Shown: piece by piece, positions 17,324 through 26,757 of the stretch
Position numbering within the stretch: the stretch's first letter is position 1
Layout of the letters: the number at the start of each line of letters is the position of its first letter
Origin: Nostoc sp. TCL26-01
GTDB taxonomy: Bacteria > Cyanobacteriota > Cyanobacteriia > Cyanobacteriales > Nostocaceae
NCBI RefSeq assembly: GCF_013393945.1
Contig: NZ_CP040297.1
Coordinates: 310,001-374,000 of the forward strand
Length of the DNA: 64,000 nt
Reading direction: 5' to 3'
Program-made: the position numbers and the translations under genes
Notes under the pieces: model-generated
What the model saw: the letters and a program-made list of their open reading frames with translations, nothing else
What the model was told of the DNA's origin: nothing
Database searches by the model: none

Positions 17324-18289
17324 ATGAAAGGGATTATTTTAGCTGGTGGTGCTGGTACACGTCTTTATCCTATAACTAATGTTGTTTGTAAACAACTGAT
17401 GCCAATTTATGACAAGCCGATGATTTATTATCCCTTGTCTGTGTTGATGTTGGCGGGTATTCAAGAGATTTTAATTATTTCTACACCTCATGATCTACCA
17501 TTGTTACAACAACTTTTAAAAGATGGTAGTCAGTGGGGATTAAAGTTTAGTTATATTGAACAACTGCAACCAGAGGGTGTGGCCCAAGCTTTTATTTTAG
17601 GTCAAGATTTCATTGCTGATGAGCCAGTATGTTTAATTTTGGGAGATAATATTTTTTATGGTAATGGCTTAATCGAAGTATTAATCCAAGCAACAACTCT
17701 CAAGACAGGTGGTTTAGTCTTTGGCTATCAGGTGAAAGACCCTCAAAATTACGGGGTGATTGAATTTGATATTAATGGGAAAGTAATTGGTATCGAAGAA
17801 AAGCCTAAATATCCTAAATCAAAATATGTGATTCCGGGTATCTATTTTTATGATTCTCAGGTGGTAAAAATTGCCTCTGCTCTGCAACCTTCAGCCCGGA
17901 ATGAGTTAGAAATTACTGATATAAATCTCGTTTATTTAAAACAAGGTAAATTACAAGTAGTAGTTTTGGGAAGAGGATATGCTTGGTTAGATGCTGGGAC
18001 TCATGAGTCTCTACATCAAGCCAGTAATTTTATTCAAACTCTGGAAGAAAGGCAAGGGTTAAAGATAGCTTGTATTGAGGAGATTGCTTACAATCAAGGA
18101 TATATTGACTCAGCACAATTGCGAGAATTAATTGCACCTATGGCTAAGAGTAGTTATGGTCATTATTTGATGGCTATTTTAGCAGATGACTACTTTTTTG
18201 GGAAAAAATTCTCTGTTGATATATCACTGCACAATGCTGACTTTTTATGGAACAAGATAAATTCAGCCAGAGATGAAAGTCCGTTATGA
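17324..18289 (+). CDS. rfbA: Glucose-1-phosphate thymidylyltransferase
   Basis: A 321-residue nucleotidyltransferase making dTDP-glucose from dTTP and glucose-1-phosphate, the substrate of RfbB. The signature GGAGTRLYPIT is at residues 7-17, and VKDPQNYGVIEFD, EEKPKYPKSKYVIPGIYFYD and WLDAGTHESLHQAS are all typical. It is about 25 residues longer than the common 290-300, with an extra C-terminal tail (FFGKKFSVDISLHNADFLWN). The ABC exporter gene begins 36 bases after its stop, suggesting one transcript. Confidence 0.94.
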   Translation: MKGIILAGGAGTRLYPITNVVCKQLMPIYDKPMIYYPLSVLMLAGIQEILIISTPHDLPLLQQLLKDGSQWGLKFSYIEQLQPEGVAQAFILGQDFIADEPVCLILGDNIFYGNGLIEVLIQATTLKTGGLVFGYQVKDPQNYGVIEFDINGKVIGIEEKPKYPKSKYVIPGIYFYDSQVVKIASALQPSARNELEITDINLVYLKQGKLQVVVLGRGYAWLDAGTHESLHQASNFIQTLEERQGLKIACIEEIAYNQGYIDSAQLRELIAPMAKSSYGHYLMAILADDYFFGKKFSVDISLHNADFLWNKINSARDESPL

Positions 18290-18325
18290 GAGATAATTTT
18301 TAGAGGAAATCAAGGGTAAATACTG

Positions 18326-20104
18326 GTGGTTCCACAATCAGAACTTCAGGAAAATTCGGCAATGCAAGCAATCCCGCGTTTACTAGGGAGTTTGCGAAAT
18401 TACGGATTGATTTCACTAGGGGCTTTAGGTAGCCTGTTGTTGTTGACTATAGCTAATGCTTTGACTCCGCAACTATTTCGTTGGGGAATAGATCAAGGTA
18501 TTGTCAAGCAAGATTTACAAATTGTCATGTATAGTGCTGCCTGGATGGTAGTTGCAGCGATCGCCCGTGGTGTGTTTAACTTTGGTCAGAGTTATCTAGC
18601 CGAATCAGCATCTCAAGGCGTTGCTTATGACCTACGCAACAAGATTTTTAGCCAGATTCAAAATCTCAGTTTTAGCTATCATGATCAATCACAAACTTCC
18701 CAACTGTTAACCCGTGTCACCAATGATATTGAGCAGATTCGTACCTTTATTGGTACTAGTTTGATTCAAGTCATTAGTTCGGTGGTGACATTGCTGAGTA
18801 TTGCCGTGATTTTGCTAGTGATGAATTGGCAACTGGCTCTGATTACCCTCACAGTTGTACCGATTACAGCCTGGTTAATGACAAGGTTTGTGATTGGTAA
18901 TGAGCGCCTGTTTGGACAAGTACAAGAGCAATTAGGTGACTTGAATGCGGTATTACAAGAAAATCTGATTGGCATCAGAGTAGTCAAAGCCTTTGTGCGA
19001 GAATCAGCAGAAAGAGGGCGTTATACAAGACTTAATGATGGGTTAGTCACGGCTAACATGAAGACAATTCGTGCCATCCGTAATACCTTCCCATTCATCT
19101 TTTTATTGAGTAATTTGGTGACGCTAGCAGTATTTGCCTATGGTGGGGCGCGGGTAATTGGTGGTAAGTTTTCCATTGGTGAACTGGTAGCTTTTAACTC
19201 CTACTTGGTGTTGATACTCCAACCAATTTTGCTGATAGGCTTTGCTGCACCTGTGATTGTGCAAGCTGTGGCCTCGGCTCACAGAGTATACGAAGTGGTA
19301 GATGCGGCGGTGGAGATTCGCGATCGCGCCGATGCTGTACCATTTGAAACGTGTGGTGGTAGAATCACCTTTGAGAATGTCAGCTTTCGCTATCCTGGCT
19401 CGACAACCGAAGCACTAAAGAATGTTTCCTTTGAAACTAAACCTAAAGAATTGATTGCCGTTTTAGGGATGACGGGTTCTGGTAAAAGCACAATTATGAA
19501 CCTGATTCCCCGTTTTTATGATGTCACCCAGGGGGCAATTCGCATTGATGGGCGAGATGTGCGAGACTTTACCCTCAAAAGTCTCAGAGCGCACATTGGG
19601 ATTGTATTTCAAGAAACGACACTATTTTCTGGCACTATTCGGGAGAATATTGCCTATGCCAAACCCAATGCACCACTAGAGCAGGTGATAGAAGTGGCAA
19701 AAACTGCCCAGATTCATGATTTTATTACCAGTCTCGCTGATGGCTACGAAACGATTGTCGGTGAACGGGGTGTGGGTTTATCTGGTGGACAAAAGCAACG
19801 GCTAGCGATCGCTCGGACTTTGCTCACCGATTATAGTATTCTGATTTTGGATGACAGTACCTCGGCGGTGGATGCCAAAACTGCTACCGAAATTCAAGCC
19901 GCATTGGATGAGATGATGCGGCAAAAAGCTTGTGTCACCTTTGTGGTGGCTCAACGTATTAGTACCGTCAAGAATGCTGATCGGATTTTTCTGATAGATA
20001 AAGGACGATTGGTAGCTCAAGGGACTCATGAAGAATTAATGCAAACCAGCCCACTCTACGGTGTGATTTTAGAATCTCAAATGCAGCCAAAGGAGCAAAA
20101 ATGA
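18326..20104 (+). CDS. ABC exporter half-transporter with degenerate ATP site (subunit 1)
   Basis: A 592-residue fused permease-ATPase: six transmembrane helices (about 25-315), then a nucleotide-binding domain with Walker A GMTGSGKST, signature LSGGQKQRLAIA and Walker B ILILDDSTSAVD. The position normally held by the catalytic Glu is Asp (LDDS), and the switch His is Gln (VVAQRIS), so its own ATP site is probably non-hydrolytic. That pattern is typical of heterodimeric exporters. The GTG at 18326 is used here; ATG 18362 is the alternative. Its stop overlaps the next start (ATGA), so the two are translationally coupled. The substrate is unknown; rfbBA upstream hints at a sugar-containing lipid, an inference. 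Confidence 0.9.
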   Translation: MVPQSELQENSAMQAIPRLLGSLRNYGLISLGALGSLLLLTIANALTPQLFRWGIDQGIVKQDLQIVMYSAAWMVVAAIARGVFNFGQSYLAESASQGVAYDLRNKIFSQIQNLSFSYHDQSQTSQLLTRVTNDIEQIRTFIGTSLIQVISSVVTLLSIAVILLVMNWQLALITLTVVPITAWLMTRFVIGNERLFGQVQEQLGDLNAVLQENLIGIRVVKAFVRESAERGRYTRLNDGLVTANMKTIRAIRNTFPFIFLLSNLVTLAVFAYGGARVIGGKFSIGELVAFNSYLVLILQPILLIGFAAPVIVQAVASAHRVYEVVDAAVEIRDRADAVPFETCGGRITFENVSFRYPGSTTEALKNVSFETKPKELIAVLGMTGSGKSTIMNLIPRFYDVTQGAIRIDGRDVRDFTLKSLRAHIGIVFQETTLFSGTIRENIAYAKPNAPLEQVIEVAKTAQIHDFITSLADGYETIVGERGVGLSGGQKQRLAIARTLLTDYSILILDDSTSAVDAKTATEIQAALDEMMRQKACVTFVVAQRISTVKNADRIFLIDKGRLVAQGTHEELMQTSPLYGVILESQMQPKEQK

Positions 20105-21879
20105 GAGGTACAGTCCCGATTGTGGCATCCGAACAACAGGCCATTCAGCAATCCTCTACCTTACGGCGATTTTTACAATACTTGCGACCTTACCGCAAAG
20201 AAATTCCTATTGCTCTAACATTAGTATTTATTGGTGCTGCAACTCAGTCGATTGGGCCGTTTTTACTGGGTTGGTCAATTGATAATTTGATAGCCAAAAA
20301 GGATTTACAAGGATTGCTAGTGTTGTTAGGATTACTAGCACTAACCTACGTGATCAGTATTTCGGCAATTCGGGGTCAAATTCTGCGTGTCGGCTGGATT
20401 ATGCAACGATTGTTGGCACAACTGAGACAGGATATTTTTCTGAAAATCCAGAGTCTCCCACTCAGCTTTTTTGACCGGAGTGAAGCCGGTGATTTAATGA
20501 GTCGTCTGCTGAATGATGTTAATACTGTAAACCAAGCATTTGGACAAACGATCGCTCAAATGCTGGGTAACGCTTTTAGTTTGGTGGGCATAGTCATTGC
20601 TATGCTGTTAATCAATCTCCAACTCGGTTTATTAAGTAACCTAGTTGTACCATTGATGATTTTTACCACTGGCTTGTTTGCTCGTTGGGCAAGAGACAGA
20701 TTTCGCGTTACACGGCAGACAATTGGGGAGCTTTCTGCGAAGTTACAAGAAGATATTGGCAGTGTGCGAGAAGCACAGGCATTTAATCGGGTGCATCTGA
20801 ATATTGCCGAATTTGACAGTCTCAATGCGGCTAATCGTGATGCTAACGTTCATGCTGTCGCCATTACCGCCGCCTTTTTACCATCAATAGATTTTCTCAA
20901 CACCTTAGCTACAGCAGGTGTACTCGCTTATGGTGGCTATCTGGCTGTCACAGGAGCAGCTACAGTGGGTGTGGTGACATCATTTTTACTTTACGTTCAG
21001 CAATTCTTCCGTCCTATCCAAATTCTCAGTCAGTTTTACACCCAGGCTCAATCTGCCTTTGCTGGATTAGAGCGAATTTTTCTCCTGTTAGATGAACCTA
21101 CACAACTCCAAGATGCACCTGATGCTACCACAATGCCAGCGATTCAAGGTGAGGTCAAATTTGATCATGTCAAGTTTGGTTATAATCCAGAACAACTAGT
21201 TCTCAAAGGGGTGAGTTTACACGCTCGTCCTGGCGAGATGGTGGCATTGGTAGGTCAAACCGGCTCAGGGAAAAGCACCATTATTAACCTGATATTGCGT
21301 TTTTATGATGTGTCTGATGGTGCAGTCACAATTGATGGTATTGATGTGCGGAGTGTGACTCAAGCTAGTCTCCGCCGTCAAATTGGCATTGTTTTGCAAG
21401 ACAATATTTTATTTAGTGGTACGGTGGCAGAAAATATTGCTTTTGGCTGTCCCTATGCCACACAAGCCGAGATTGAAGCAGCAGCACAAATGGCAAACGT
21501 CCATGAGTTTATCACCTCACTACCACAGGGTTATACAACTCAATTGGGAGAACGCGGTGCGCCACTCAGCCAAGGACAGAGACAACTGATTAGTATTGCT
21601 CGTGCGGTGTTGATCAATCCCCGGATCTTGATTTTAGATGAAGCAACTAGTAGTATAGATACTCGTACAGAAGCCTTGGTACAAGATGCGATCGCTCGTC
21701 TACTGCAAGATCGTACTAGTTTTGTCATTGCCCATCGCTTAAGTACGGTGAGCCAAGCTGATCAAGTGTTAGTGATTCAGCAAGGTGAAATTGTCGAACA
21801 TGGTACTCATGCAGAACTGATGAGTCAGCAAGGTATTTATGCGAATCTCCATGCTCTCCAGTTAGGAAGCACAACTTAA
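20101..21879 (+). CDS. ABC exporter half-transporter with canonical ATP site (subunit 2)
   Basis: A 592-residue partner of the preceding subunit, with six transmembrane helices (about 35-325) and an ATPase domain. Walker A is GQTGSGKST, Walker B ILILDEATSSID keeps the catalytic Glu, and the switch His is present (VIAHRLST). Its signature is LSQGQRQLISIA, with Q in place of the usual second G, which would face the degenerate site of the partner. The pair therefore looks like a heterodimer with one active and one regulatory ATP site. Its TAA shares the TTAA palindrome with the stop of convergent pgsA. Confidence 0.92.
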   Translation: MRGTVPIVASEQQAIQQSSTLRRFLQYLRPYRKEIPIALTLVFIGAATQSIGPFLLGWSIDNLIAKKDLQGLLVLLGLLALTYVISISAIRGQILRVGWIMQRLLAQLRQDIFLKIQSLPLSFFDRSEAGDLMSRLLNDVNTVNQAFGQTIAQMLGNAFSLVGIVIAMLLINLQLGLLSNLVVPLMIFTTGLFARWARDRFRVTRQTIGELSAKLQEDIGSVREAQAFNRVHLNIAEFDSLNAANRDANVHAVAITAAFLPSIDFLNTLATAGVLAYGGYLAVTGAATVGVVTSFLLYVQQFFRPIQILSQFYTQAQSAFAGLERIFLLLDEPTQLQDAPDATTMPAIQGEVKFDHVKFGYNPEQLVLKGVSLHARPGEMVALVGQTGSGKSTIINLILRFYDVSDGAVTIDGIDVRSVTQASLRRQIGIVLQDNILFSGTVAENIAFGCPYATQAEIEAAAQMANVHEFITSLPQGYTTQLGERGAPLSQGQRQLISIARAVLINPRILILDEATSSIDTRTEALVQDAIARLLQDRTSFVIAHRLSTVSQADQVLVIQQGEIVEHGTHAELMSQQGIYANLHALQLGSTT

Positions 21880-22397
21880 ACTTCATTCAGACTGACTTTC
21901 TGTGGCCAGAGGTAAATTACCCCAGAGATTAAAGTTAAGGCGACAGAAATCCAAAAAGCGATGAGAGCAACGTTTTGCCAATCTGATGATAAAGGTGCGA
22001 TTAAAAGGGCGATCGCCATAATTTGACTCACGGTTTTCAGCTTACCCCAAATATTTGCCCCGGAAATCGTCGTTTGATTCACTCGCCAACCAGCGATCGC
22101 TAATTCCCGCGCTAAAATCAAAAATACTCCCCAAGCCGGGATTTTCCCTAATTCCACCAAAACCAGTAACGGCGCTAGTACCAAAAACTTATCTACCAAA
22201 GGATCAAGAAATTTCCCTAAATCACTAACTTGATTTAACTTCCGCGCTAAATACCCATCTAACCAATCTGTTAATGCTGCCACTAAAAAAATAGCCAAAC
22301 ATATCCATCTAGCTTGCGATGTAGAGTTGTACAAGCCGTATAAGAGAAATGGTACACCAAGCAGTCGAGAAAAAGTAATCCAGTTGGGTAAAGTCAT
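21876..22397 (-). CDS. pgsA: CDP-diacylglycerol--glycerol-3-phosphate 3-phosphatidyltransferase
   Basis: A membrane enzyme of about 173 residues that makes phosphatidylglycerol phosphate, the precursor of the phosphatidylglycerol needed by thylakoids. The CDP-alcohol phosphotransferase motif is complete: DWLDGYLARK, then GKFLDPLVDK. The preferred start is ATG 22397 (MTLPNWITFSR, the usual family N-terminus); a TTG twelve codons upstream would overlap the Uma2 gene. It has several hydrophobic helices. It lies in a minus-strand run with the Uma2 and ABM-domain genes. Confidence 0.92.
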   Translation of the reverse strand: MTLPNWITFSRLLGVPFLLYGLYNSTSQARWICLAIFLVAALTDWLDGYLARKLNQVSDLGKFLDPLVDKFLVLAPLLVLVELGKIPAWGVFLILARELAIAGWRVNQTTISGANIWGKLKTVSQIMAIALLIAPLSSDWQNVALIAFWISVALTLISGVIYLWPQKVSLNEV

Positions 22398-22417
22398 GAT
22401 TTTAGCTGGGAAAGTTT

Positions 22418-22984
22418 CTATAATTTCAACCAATCAAATAATTGCCCCAATGTCAAATGTAAATCCTTAACTAAATCGGGGACAGGCAAGATATCTTGTT
22501 CGTCTTCTAAAAATATTGGTTGCTGGTTGAGTGGATAAATTAAAATATTAAATTCTTCAGGGTTAATTAACCAACCTAAACTAGTACCATGATTTAAACA
22601 ATGCAAAATATTTCTCATAACTTTAGTTGTGCTTTTTTGTTCAGGAGATAATATTTCAATTGTCCAATCTGGATGTGTATTAAATACATTGGCAATATTG
22701 CCTTTTTCATCAACAGGAATTCTTTGCCAAGCGAATACTGATACATCTGGAACAATGGAACGTCCACCAAAAGTACAGCGTAATTCTGGTAAAGCACGGG
22801 CAATTTTTTCAGGTTTAACTACACCATTAACTGTAGTTACTAATTCACCTTGAAGTGTACTATGTTTACCTTGGGGCATGGGTTTTTGAATAATTTCACT
22901 GTTAATATATTCACTTGCTGGTTTTGTTTCTGGTAACTGTAAAAATTCCTCTAAAGTTATCCGGCGAGTTGGTGTTTTTATCAT
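22418..22984 (-). CDS. Uma2 family (DUF820) putative nuclease
   Basis: A second Uma2/DUF820 protein, about 188 residues from ATG 22984 (MIKTPTRRITLEEFLQLPET). The nuclease-like core reads VPDVSVFAW, HPDWTIEILSPEQKSTTK and a GWLINPEEFNILIY segment replacing the usual VPEYWLVD region. It is seven bases downstream of the ABM-domain gene and twenty bases upstream of pgsA, so the three form a tight minus-strand row. The function is not established. Confidence 0.85.
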   Translation of the reverse strand: MIKTPTRRITLEEFLQLPETKPASEYINSEIIQKPMPQGKHSTLQGELVTTVNGVVKPEKIARALPELRCTFGGRSIVPDVSVFAWQRIPVDEKGNIANVFNTHPDWTIEILSPEQKSTTKVMRNILHCLNHGTSLGWLINPEEFNILIYPLNQQPIFLEDEQDILPVPDLVKDLHLTLGQLFDWLKL

Positions 22985-22991
22985 AATATTC

Positions 22992-23621
22992 TTATTGTTT
23001 TGTCTCAACATGAACAACATTATATAAATGAAATTCGTTTCTGGCTAAACCTTCCCAATATGGTTGATTTGGGTTAAATCCGGGCTGCTTGAGAATTGCC
23101 TCAAATGCCTCTTTACTCTCCCACTGACCATAATTAAACATCCGCGTTCCGTCTAAACTGCGATGAAATGTTGCGGAAATTAGTCCTGGTGAATTACTCA
23201 TTGCTCGGTCAACTTCAATTGTTGTTCGCTTTACCATTTCCGGTTGATTGGTTGGCATCATCCGAAACTCAGCCAGATGTGTAATGCGCTTGCCTGCAAC
23301 AATTTCAACCTCTGTCGATAATGACCGACTGGCAGAAACTTCTAATTGGAGAACATCTGGTGGGAAAAATTCATCGAACACTTTTGGGCGTGGCAGACTA
23401 CGGTGATCAAATTTGGGTTGCCATTGGCTGTAGGTGAAGACGCGAACCTCATCTAAACTACGATGGACACTGGCTGATAAAAAATAAGGGTTAGACTGCC
23501 AAAATTTAATTTGCTCTTGAACAATTGCCTCAACTAAATCAGACTGATGACGCTCTGCAACTGTGTACAAATCCAGTCCTACTAGTGCGGTATTAGTCCG
23601 GTCAATCTCCACCATAATCAT
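22992..23621 (-). CDS. Tandem antibiotic-biosynthesis-monooxygenase (ABM) domain protein
   Basis: A 209-residue protein made of two ABM-like ferredoxin-fold repeats (about 10-90 and 115-200), each with a similar sentence: PYFLSASVHRSLDEVRVFTY in the first and PGLISATFHRSLDGTRMFNY in the second. ABM domains include quinone-forming monooxygenases, heme-degrading enzymes and many proteins of unknown role. The duplication may make an intramolecular dimer. No substrate clue comes from the neighbours. Confidence 0.75.
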   Translation of the reverse strand: MIMVEIDRTNTALVGLDLYTVAERHQSDLVEAIVQEQIKFWQSNPYFLSASVHRSLDEVRVFTYSQWQPKFDHRSLPRPKVFDEFFPPDVLQLEVSASRSLSTEVEIVAGKRITHLAEFRMMPTNQPEMVKRTTIEVDRAMSNSPGLISATFHRSLDGTRMFNYGQWESKEAFEAILKQPGFNPNQPYWEGLARNEFHLYNVVHVETKQ

Positions 23622-23801
23622 TTCTCAATACTGGTTGACTTGTGTACATAAACTGATATTAAAGGCTAACTGATAAGCTGACAATAATTCTGGGTTTGGT
23701 AGGCATTGCCCACCAAATATATTTCTATTACGAATTACGAATTGGTATTTAGTCTATTTACATGGCATGATCTGTACTTTGAGATTATTTAAGCAATAAA
23801 T

Positions 23802-25220
23802 ATGAATGACAATACAGATTTTCGGATTGAACGCGATTCGATGGGCGATCGCCAAATTGCCAGTAACGCCTATTATGGTATTCAAACCCTACGGGCAATT
23901 GAAAATTTCCCGATTAGCGGACTAAAGCCTTTACCTACTTACATCGATGCTTGCCTGATCATTAAAAAAGCCACAGCCATTGTTAATGGTGAATTAGGCT
24001 GCATACCTGAAGATATTAGCAAAGCGATCGCTCAAGCAACTGATGAAATATTAGCCGGGAATTTACGGGATCAATTTGTCGTTGATGTCTATCAAGCTGG
24101 TGCGGGAACTTCCCACCATATGAATATTAACGAAGTCTTAGCCAATCGGGCTTTAGAAATTCTCAATGAAGCAAAGGGCAATTACAACCGAGTTAACCCC
24201 AACGATCATGTTAACTATGGACAGTCTACCAACGATGTCATCCCCACAGCCATCCGCATTGGTGGTTTATTGGCACTAACGCACACATTACAACCAGCCT
24301 TAGAAAAAGCGATCGCCACCTTAGAAACCAAAGCAGGAGAATTTCAAGATATCATCAAATCTGGGAGAACCCATTTACAAGATGCTGTCCCCGTGCGTTT
24401 GGGTGAAAACTTTCGGGCTTGGGCTTACATCCTCTCAGAACACCAAAACCGCATTTACACAGCTTCCAGTGATTTAATGGTATTAGGTTTAGGTGGGAGT
24501 GCGGCGGGAACTGGCTTAAACACCCATCCCCAATATCGCGCCCGTGTAGTCGATGTACTCGCAGAATTACTGGATTTGCCCCTCCAACCCGCACCTCATC
24601 TCATGGCTGCCATGCAGAGTATGGCTCCATTTGTCAACGTTTCCGGTGCATTACGCAACTTAGCCCAAGATTTAGCGAAAATCTCCCATGACTTGCGGTT
24701 GATGGACTCAGGGCCAAAAACGGGTTTCAAAGAAATCCAACTACCCCCAGTACAACCCGGTTCCTCAATTATGCCAGGTAAGTATAACCCCGTCATGGCA
24801 GAGATGACATCAATGGTGTGTTTTCAGGTGATGGGTTATGATCAGGCGATCGCACTTGCTGCCCAAGCTGGACAATTAGAATTAAACGTGATGATGCCGT
24901 TGATAGCATACAACTTAATCCACAGCATCGAAATTCTCGGTAATACAATTGCTGCCCTCACAGAACGCTGCATCCAAGGAATTACTGCCAACAGCGACAG
25001 ATGTTTAGCCTACGCCGAAGGTAGTTTAGCCCTAGTCACCGCCCTCAATACCCACATTGGTTATCTCAACGCCGCCGATGTTGCCAAAGAATCATTAAAA
25101 ACCGGCAAATCACTCCGCCAGATTGTTCTAGAAAAAGGACTAATGAGTGAAGCAGAATTAGCCAACGTGTTAAATTTGGAACAAATGAGCAGTATCTTGC
25201 CCCTCCAGACAGAGTGCTGA
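23802..25220 (+). CDS. aspA: Aspartate ammonia-lyase / class II fumarase family enzyme
   Basis: A 472-residue member of the aspartase-fumarase superfamily, homotetrameric lyases that reversibly release fumarate. The family signature is GSSIMPGKYNP, with Tyr where most members have Val. TSHHMNINEV and NDHVNYGQSTNDVIPTA form active-site regions. The N-terminal YYGIQTLRAIENFPIS favours aspartase (aspartate to fumarate and ammonia), while SGRTHLQDAVPV is intermediate between AspA and FumC. I favour aspartase, but fumarase cannot be excluded. The divergent neighbour is the ABM protein. Confidence 0.8.
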   Translation: MNDNTDFRIERDSMGDRQIASNAYYGIQTLRAIENFPISGLKPLPTYIDACLIIKKATAIVNGELGCIPEDISKAIAQATDEILAGNLRDQFVVDVYQAGAGTSHHMNINEVLANRALEILNEAKGNYNRVNPNDHVNYGQSTNDVIPTAIRIGGLLALTHTLQPALEKAIATLETKAGEFQDIIKSGRTHLQDAVPVRLGENFRAWAYILSEHQNRIYTASSDLMVLGLGGSAAGTGLNTHPQYRARVVDVLAELLDLPLQPAPHLMAAMQSMAPFVNVSGALRNLAQDLAKISHDLRLMDSGPKTGFKEIQLPPVQPGSSIMPGKYNPVMAEMTSMVCFQVMGYDQAIALAAQAGQLELNVMMPLIAYNLIHSIEILGNTIAALTERCIQGITANSDRCLAYAEGSLALVTALNTHIGYLNAADVAKESLKTGKSLRQIVLEKGLMSEAELANVLNLEQMSSILPLQTEC

Positions 25221-25425
25221 GTGCTGAGTGAGGGAGTGAGGGAGTGAGGGAGTGCTGAGTAGGGAGTGAGGGAGTGCTGAGTGCTGAGTACTCATTGATT
25301 ATTTTCCTCTGCTCCTCTGCTCCTCTGCTCCTCTGCTCCCCTGCTCCCCCTGCTCCCCTGCCTCCCCTGCTCCCTATCCCCTATCCCCTATCCCCTATCC
25401 CCTGTCACCTATCCCCAATCCCCAA
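25221..25425. repeat. Compound STRR array
   Basis: Successive direct repeats: GAGGGAGT / GTGCTGA copies (25221-25290), CTCCTCTG copies (about 25312-25345), CTGCTCCC variants, and CCCTATC heptamers (about 25370-25410). It fills the whole gap between the aspartase-like gene and the DUF362 gene. Confidence 0.88.
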
Positions 25426-25432
25426 ATAACCC

Positions 25433-26404
25433 ATGCAGACTCAAAAACCATCCGTCAGCCTGATTCGGGCTACTTCCTACGAAAGAGAAGCTTTACGCGC
25501 CTCTCTGGTTACAGTGCTAGAACCTTTTGGGGGGATGAGTGCCTTTGTTAAACCAGGGCAAAGAGTCTTACTCAAACCCAATTTACTCACAGGTTCACGT
25601 CCGACGAAAGAGTGTACCACCCGTGCGGAACTGGTTTACGCAGTTGCCCAGATGGTAATTGCCGCAGGCGGTAAACCCTTTTTAGGAGATAGTCCCGCTT
25701 TTGGCAGTGCTAAAGGTGTGGCTATTGCCAATGGTTATCAACCACTTATCCAAGAACTAAATCTGCCAATTGTAGATTTTCATGGACAACGTTACCAAAC
25801 AGTTAGTGAAAATTTCAATCACCTACTGCTGAGTAAAGAAGCCATTGAAGCAGATGTGGTGATTAACCTACCCAAAGTCAAATCACATATGCAGCTAACT
25901 CTAACGTTGGGAGTCAAAAATCTCTTTGGTTGCGTTCCTGGCAAAATGAAAGCATGGTGGCACATGGAAGCTGGGAAAGATGCCAACAGATTTGGAGAAA
26001 TGTTAGTGGAAACTGCTAGGGCAATTAATCCCGACTTGACTATTTTAGATGGGATCATCGGTCATGAAGGAAATGGCCCCAGTGGTGGTGAGCCTCGTCT
26101 TTTAGGCATATTAGCGGCTGCATCAAATATCTTTGCTTTAGATAGGGCAATGGTAGAAATCCTCAACGTTCCACCCCAGCAAGTACCCACCGTTGCGGCA
26201 TCTCAAAGGCTGGGAGTTTGCCCAGAACTAGCTGATATTGAATTCCCCAACTTAAATCCCGATTTATTAAAAATTGATGACTGGCAACTTCCTGACAAAT
26301 TAATGCCTATTGACTTTGCCATGCCCCGTGTCATTAAGTCTACGTTCAAACATTTTTATATCCGCTTTATCAAAGAACCCATGAGCGCTTATGGCAGACA
26401 GTAG
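25433..26404 (+). CDS. DUF362 domain-containing protein
   Basis: A 323-residue protein of the DUF362 family, recognised from VLLKPNLLTGSRPTKECTT, GDSPAFGSAKGVA, INLPKVKSHMQLTLTLGVKN and LDGIIGHEGNGPSGGEPR. Some relatives carry ferredoxin-type Cys clusters; none is present here. The molecular function of the family is not settled. The start ATG comes directly after an STRR array without a clear SD. A good terminator follows about 100 bases beyond the stop. Confidence 0.85.
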   Translation: MQTQKPSVSLIRATSYEREALRASLVTVLEPFGGMSAFVKPGQRVLLKPNLLTGSRPTKECTTRAELVYAVAQMVIAAGGKPFLGDSPAFGSAKGVAIANGYQPLIQELNLPIVDFHGQRYQTVSENFNHLLLSKEAIEADVVINLPKVKSHMQLTLTLGVKNLFGCVPGKMKAWWHMEAGKDANRFGEMLVETARAINPDLTILDGIIGHEGNGPSGGEPRLLGILAAASNIFALDRAMVEILNVPPQQVPTVAASQRLGVCPELADIEFPNLNPDLLKIDDWQLPDKLMPIDFAMPRVIKSTFKHFYIRFIKEPMSAYGRQ

Positions 26405-26502
26405 TTTACCTTGAGCTTTTGACCAAAAACAAGTGCAAACAACGCTACAGCAGCTTTCATATCAGGAGAGTAGTCTATAGATTACCCTCCGATTGCTTAA
26501 CT

Positions 26503-26532
26503 AAACCGCCCTAATCTAGTGGCGGTTTTTTA
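26503..26532 (+). terminator. Rho-independent terminator after the DUF362 gene
   Basis: AAACCGCC (26503-26510) pairs with GGCGGTTT (26521-26528) around a 10-base loop, followed directly by a T-run. It has the right orientation and distance to end the DUF362 transcript. Confidence 0.85.
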
Positions 26533-26757
26533 TTTAATGGTCATTGGTCATTGGTCATTTTAAAAGATTAGACTAATAGAAATCTTCTAGGCTTGACTTT
26601 TCAAAATTACCTGTAATATCAGTCACATCTGCGGAATGTGGGTTGAAAAGCGATCGCCTACCATTACCTAACGCCGACCAATAGCTTACACCAAGAGCGA
26701 TCTAAAAGAATCTAGTATACTAATTAACAATCAAGTAATGGATCAACTGATATTGAA

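Noticed and set aside
22615..22803. Second reading frame inside the Uma2 gene
   Set aside because: It is an out-of-frame shadow of the 22418-22984 gene.
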